Below, piece after piece: positions 58,881 to 64,000 of a stretch of DNA of 64,000 nt. The stretch's first letter is position 1. Each line of letters begins with the position of its first letter. The translations under genes were made by a program, and so were the position numbers. The notes beneath the pieces were generated by a model. It saw only the letters and a list, made by a program, of their open reading frames with translations, did no database searches and was not told where the DNA came from. The stretch is from positions 17,506,239 through 17,570,238 of the forward strand of contig CM046330.1 of assembly GCA_025403435.1 (NCBI GenBank). Direction: 5' to 3'. The stretch comes from Artocarpus heterophyllus. Taxonomy: Eukaryota; Streptophyta; Magnoliopsida; Rosales; Moraceae.

Positions 58881-59480
58881 TATAAGGTCTCCATAGATAT
58901 GATCTTTAACCAGTGTTGGCACTACAAGTTAGACAACATTGATGTCTTCTTGAATTCCAAAGTCTTGGTCTCTTCTTCAATTAGAGATTCTTCTTGAAAG
59001 ATCTCTAAGTCCTCCTCCCTTGCTGTAGGTTCCTCACTTGTTTTGACCTCAAACATGTTAGGAAAACTACGTTGTTTCAACTTAGCAAGTGTATCGGCAA
59101 TTTGTCCAACTTGGATTTCAATATCATTAATTTGAATATGTTAGACAATTGTCAAGTGGTTGGCATTGCCCTTCAATTGATTGATATGCATCATCATTTG
59201 GGTAAGTGCCTCTTCAAATACTAGTATAGTCGCTTGAGGTAGGGTGTCAACTCATGGCCCCATCAAGTTGGAATTGCTTTCAACAGTATTTGCTCCTTGA
59301 ACAATTCAAACCATATCTTCCAACATATAATAGGGTTCATCGATGGATAATTGAAAGAAAATGGTGGTATTATTTCTGAATTCCATCGCGTTTCATGTCA
59401 TGTTGCTTAAGCCATTAAGGAAAATGTGAAGTTGATCCTTCTTTATCAAACCGTGATATGGGAACCTTGAAAGCTATTAT
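58881..59480 (-). pseudogene. Gypsy gag remnant (Athila-like)
   Basis: Minus-strand pieces read DQLHIFLNGLSN (about 59410-59440), SIDEPYYMLEDMV (about 59310-59345), and DIEIQVGQIADTLAKLKQRS followed by FP (about 59060-59125), which is the coiled segment typical of Athila-like gag proteins. Stops interrupt it. The solo LTR at 56931-58875 was inserted into this older element. Confidence 0.65.
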
Positions 59481-59689
59481 ATATAACTCCACCAAGCACT
59501 ATAAAATAGTTTTGAATATTGTTAAACAAGGTTCAAAAGGACTTGTTGATGAAACAAATCCAAGTACCTCATTCAAAGACACAAAAACAATGATTAAAGA
59601 CAAGAAAGTAGAACAAAAGCAAATAAAAATATCCAAATTAATCCTAGAGCTAAGTGGTATCGATATTAACCAAAATTAAACTAACAGTC

Positions 59690-59712
59690 CTAGACAACGG
59701 TGCCAAAAACTT
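59690..59712 (-). other. Primer-site-like sequence of the Gypsy remnant
   Basis: The minus strand reads TTTTTGGCACCGTTGTC, close to the TTTGGCGCCGTTGCCGGGG string that adjoins the 5' LTR in Athila-like elements. Any LTR would lie to the right (59713 onwards), but its outer end was not found. Confidence 0.5.
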
Positions 59713-62700
59713 CGTTGCATGCAAGTGTACATAATCACAAGTAATAGAGTAGGAGTAAAGTATCATTTTCCTTAGGGATTGAATTACTAGATTTTTATCA
59801 TCTATTGAGGTTTAAGCACTTCTAAATTTATCTAAACAATATTCATTTAAGAGCAATTTTAATTAAAAATAATAAATTAAAATAAACTAAAATTAGATTA
59901 AGAAAATTAAAAGCAACAAAGTAAATTTAACTTAAGTAAACAATTAGAGACGGTTGGAGACGAGAATTTGGGCATTCATGGTTCTCATCCGATGGCTGGA
60001 GACACGGCTGCATGGGCCAAGCATCTAGTCCTTGCTTAGGGTTGCTTCAAATTTGAATTCCACTCCCTTCTTTTGACGCTTTTATCACCCTAATTAATTC
60101 CAAATTGCCAAATGTGCTAATTTGCCTTGTTTTACTAACACAAAAGAGAAAAATAGAATAAATGAAAGGGATAATTTAAATGATGTAATAATATAATAAT
60201 GATGATGATGATGATATTCAAATTGAACTAAAATAAAATAAAAACAAATAGAATCAAATTAACAAAATTAAAATTGAAATAAAATAGAAATAAGCAAAAT
60301 TAAATAAAATTGAATAGAAATATCAAGAACATAGTAAACATATGAGCATTAAATAAAAAAACATGTTGCGTCTACAAATGCATAGAATCATACAAGTAAT
60401 AAAGTATACCAGACTATGGATATTGTTCTGACGAGGATTGTGTTCAATTTTAGTTAAGTACCAAAATTAAATTAACTCTAAAATTATTTAGACAACCAAA
60501 ATGAAAATAACATGAAAATAATAGAAATGAAAGTGAAAACTAGAAACTAAAATGAAAATATACGATAATAAAACAGAACTAGAGGAGCTATCTCACCAAG
60601 TTTCCATCATGATTGATAATTGCCTAGATTATTAACAAATTAAATTCCCCATATACGAATGAAGCTTGTCCTTAGATTTTTTTTTTCTTTATGTTGTGAG
60701 AAGAGTATCGACTAGGTCTAAATTTGTTTTAATTAAGTAACAAACTTCAACTTGCAGCTCTTGGGACTAAGAGATTGATAAAGTCGTGTTAAATGTTTAG
60801 ATGAGCGTAATGAAAATCTTGGTGTCATTTTGATTTATTGATTTTGATATTCCTAGTCTTTAGTGTGGTGATTGAGACTTTAAGGACCTAAGTCTTATTT
60901 TGGAAGTTGAAATATGTGTTATAAATGATGTTAATTATTTTGTAAGACCCATGAGGAGTATTTGACTTTGATTTTGAATTTCCCTAGCCCTCGACCTAAT
61001 CCTCATTGATAGATGGTTTCTTGTTGCAACAATAAACTGCAAATTGATTTGGTGATCAGAGTTTTATAAATATCAAAACTTAGGATTTATTGGGGTTTAT
61101 AGTAATTTTTCATCATCTTTGACTTTAGCAACATAGTTACTATCCTTATGGTTCTATACAATTTTGCTCGAAAGAAATCAATAAATGTCATGTATAGTAA
61201 AAGTATAAACTTGAGGTTAAAATATTGTTTTCTAATTACTTGTACTTATTTTGAGGAATTTGAAATCATTGTCTATTGACCAACATGGTCTTGACATTTT
61301 CCTATTCTGTATTTCTTTCTTTTTCTTTTTCTTGGAGGAAAGGGGATTGTTTTGTTAACGAGACGAAATGTGGGATTTATAGCGCAAGTGTAAAGGTTGG
61401 AGATTAGGCTATACGTTTTAGAGGTGTTAGTTTGTTGGATGAGGTAATATTGGAAATAGATTCATTAACTTGGAGATTCCTAAATTTTGAGGATTAGGTT
61501 TGTAAAAATACATCAAGATTTAGAGGGGTTACTTAAATTAAATTTATTTGCTTGACTTATATTATGATTACTTCCCTATTGGTTCAAAAATAGCTTGGGA
61601 AGTTTAGGTAGAGTTAAGATGATGTGATATCTCTGTCATTTTCAAAAAAGGTATAATAATAGTAATGAAAATGGTATAAAAATGGGTGATCCTTGTGGGT
61701 GTGTCTAAGCTTGAACTTAGACGGTATAGATTTGGCCTTTTTATTAGATCTTATTGTATCTTAAATTAATGGTGGTAGTTATGTAAGCTTGGTATGATTT
61801 GATCTTTAATTGATGACTTTTAATGATGATGTTAATGACAAGTTGTCATATGGAGGGGATGATGTTTTTGAAAGGTTGGGATATCCTAGATTTCTTGCTT
61901 GGATGACCTTATTTGAACATTTTAATACATTTATCTTTGCTTTATAGGAATATTTAGTTGTTTGACATTCAGTTCTATTGTTTTGGATCTCTCAACTTTA
62001 TCTGAAATATTAGGATATAAGTTGACAACAAAGGTAATCAAACGTGTTTGTTTCCTTTGTTTGCATTATAGGTGGTTGTTATTATTCTTTGTGAAAGATA
62101 GAGCTCTAGAGCATTAGGTGTATTAGCATATGTTATTCTAAGATTTGCTTAAAGGTTTAGATTAGATGTTTTAGAGAGTTGGGGCTATCATAGTATACTT
62201 TAATTCCTAGTATGTTCTACCTAGTTTAGAGTCTTAGTTTTACATAGGAAAGATTTTTGGTGTCATTGAGAAAAATAGAGGAATCTATATATGCTACTTC
62301 ATTGATGATTGTAGGACATTGACACTAAGCTATGATCTTCAAATCGATGCAATGGAGTTTTGTTAATTTTTGAAAGCTAAATAAAATTCTCAATTCTGTA
62401 TTGGCGGATTCTTATGAGACTTTTTTAGGTACTTCTAATGGTTGAAGGAGTGATTTATTTAGGTTGTTCGACAGTTGATACTTGATCGTATATTTATTGA
62501 GGTGTTTGGTATACCTTTAAAGGCATAATAAAAACAGTTTATTGATTAGGCATAATAAAAACAGTTTATTGATTTTTGTCATGGGTCAAGAGTTGTCGAT
62601 TAGAGGAATGTTAAATGTAATAGAATGGAAATTCCTTCTATAATGGTTAGCCATTTTGAAAACTTTAGTGGCGTGTAGCATTGAGCTTATCTATACTTGC

Positions 62701-63375
62701 CTTGAACCTTAACTTACTGATTTTGACTGATCACTTAGGCAAATTTATTGTCATTTGCACAACCAAGGGATCTTGTAATTAGGAATTTTAGTTGATGAGT
62801 TTAGCCCTAGTTGATTGATTCGATATTTGCTAACTTTCTTGTGGTCCTTTTATGGATATTTGAGATCTTTGAGCTTAGAATAAGTTAATAAAACCATTGT
62901 TGGTTTGGGAATTAAGAATGGGAGCTACACATTGATGTTTATGAGTTTACATATCTTGGCAAGAGGATATTAGTAAGGGATGATAGGTTTCCCTTAGTGG
63001 GAGTAGGTGTTTGACATGATAAAATAGGACGCATTTAAGAAATTTATCATTTCTCGAGGCTTTGCTTGTTATTATGTTTCCTTAGACTAGTGCTCTTGAG
63101 TTATTTCAATATACTAAGGAATTTGGAGTTTTGATTGAGTGGAGATTCTTTGTGATTAAATTTCTTCCCAATGCTAGGTAGGCATATTTGTAGAGTTTTG
63201 CAGGCTCTAAGGTCATTAATCTTTTTCAAACCTTCCCATCACCCCTTTTTGTGTACGGTTAATGAATTCCAAGTCATCTTGAACTTGGTAGTAGGCCCTT
63301 ATATGCTTGTAATTTGGGGAGCTTGATTCTAGCTATACAGGAAATACTTTTATTTAGTACTCTGCTAAGAGTTGC
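59713..63375. other. Long AT-rich stretch, probably decayed retrotransposon DNA
   Basis: 59713-60660 begins with sequence resembling an Athila-like LTR end. 60193-60213 holds a GAT repeat. 62515-62573 has a direct duplication of about 27 bp containing AAAAACAGTTTATTGATT. I see no convincing open frame through 63375; it may be the decayed interior of the Gypsy element ending at 63417. Confidence 0.4.
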
Positions 63376-63417
63376 ACTAGGAAATTTCGAGGACGGAATT
63401 TTTTTAGATGGGTAGAT
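63376..63417 (+). pseudogene. 3' end of a Gypsy element interior (Tekay/Del-like) with polypurine region
   Basis: TTTCGAGGACGGAATTTTTT followed by AGATGGGTAGAT resembles the highly conserved pol end ATTTCGAGGACGAAATTT and polypurine tract of Tekay/Del elements. Confidence 0.6.
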
Positions 63418-64000
63418 TGTAAAACTCATAGTTTAAATTGAAAAAGAATTCCAGATTTTAAGGCCAATTTGAAATATTAATAATTTTGGGGTAGAAATTT
63501 ATTCAAAAAAATAGTTTACAGAGAATATCTATGTTTACCATAAAACAACACTCCTTCCACAAAGAATCTAGTCCCAGAGACAATCGGTTTCATCTGCAAG
63601 GGATGTATCTTTCTTTAATATCTTTGCCGTTAAACCACCTTCAAAGTCATTGAAAGAATCATCGTTAAGCCCTTCCTACAAACATTAATGCTTTCTCAAT
63701 AACATAGATTTCCATGCAGCATTATGCACAGTTTTGAAAAAGTTAATGACAAAGCATCATAATTCATAACAGGAATCCATGTGTGTAATGTCGAAGTTTC
63801 AAAGCTATTCAAAAGAAAATAAAAACCATAATTTTTTTAATTAAAAAAAACTGATCTTAAGAGATCAGACGCAACCTCCCTGCTTTTCCCATATTTTCTT
63901 TTATTTCCTTCTTTTCTTTTCTTTTTTTTGTTTCTTCTCTTCTTTCCTTTCCTTCTTTCTTCGTGCGACAAAGCATCCTTCCCCGTCTCTCCCTTCTCCC
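63418..64000 (+). repeat. Start of a Gypsy LTR, cut by the window end
   Basis: Begins TGTAAAACTC right after the polypurine region. It ends in a pyrimidine tract (about 63893-63960, TTTTC and CTTTC units). The other end is outside the window. Confidence 0.5.

Noticed and set aside
60660..63375. Attempt to assign RT or integrase motifs to the long AT-rich stretch
   Set aside because: No catalytic motif could be read in any frame with confidence; only the 3' end at 63376-63417 is suggestive.

Overview
The window is plant nuclear DNA, most likely from a eudicot. It holds two host genes, a truncated CYP86-type cytochrome P450 (2-517, +) and an eleven-exon plastid anion/ascorbate transporter of the PHT4;4 (ANTR2) type (10402-16492, -). 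Almost everything else is LTR-retrotransposon DNA in AT-rich spacer. No bacterial features, tRNA, rRNA or CRISPR array were seen. Species cannot be named from the sequence.

Left part (1-18 kb). The P450 3' end is followed by spacer and then by a complete but decayed minus-strand Copia element (1414-8065) with LTRs, primer-binding site, polypurine tract and a near-matching target duplication. The transporter gene then reads right to left. Its splice pattern is clean, including one probable GC-AG intron, but two lesions break the reading frame: an extra T in exon 3 and an apparent deletion of about 19 nt in exon 5. Either this is a recent pseudogene or the assembly has indel errors.

Middle part (18-55 kb). 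This is a nest of five insertion levels, each supported by LTR ends and near-matching 5-bp target duplications. From outside in: (1) an old minus-strand Copia remnant (18120-20576 plus its primer site at 54681-54693); (2) a Gypsy-type LTR of about 4 kb (20577-21022 joined to 51111-54622); (3) a minus-strand Copia element, 'B1' (21023-51110); (4) a minus-strand Gypsy element of the Tat type (22607-43134) sitting inside the left LTR of B1, with gag, protease, RT, RNase H, a second RNase H, integrase and a spliced-looking antisense ORF; (5) a plus-strand Copia element, 'B2' (31055-40770), of the same family as B1, inserted into a codon of the Tat polyprotein. All the coding regions are broken by stops and frameshifts, many of the stops being TAG where CAG is expected.

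Right part (55-64 kb). A small MITE-like element, a foldback of about 390 bp with a 9-base loop, a solo LTR with a perfect GGCTA duplication (56931-58875), remnants of a Gypsy gag, a long unassigned AT-rich stretch, and the 3' end of another Gypsy element running off the window.

The most unusual signal is an array of a GC-rich near-palindrome (core GGCAGGCCGA, full form close to GTTCGGCAGGCCGAAC) repeated about every 22 bp. It occurs in the U3 and leader of the B Copia family and again in the Gypsy-like solo LTR at 58 kb, two otherwise unrelated retrotransposon types.
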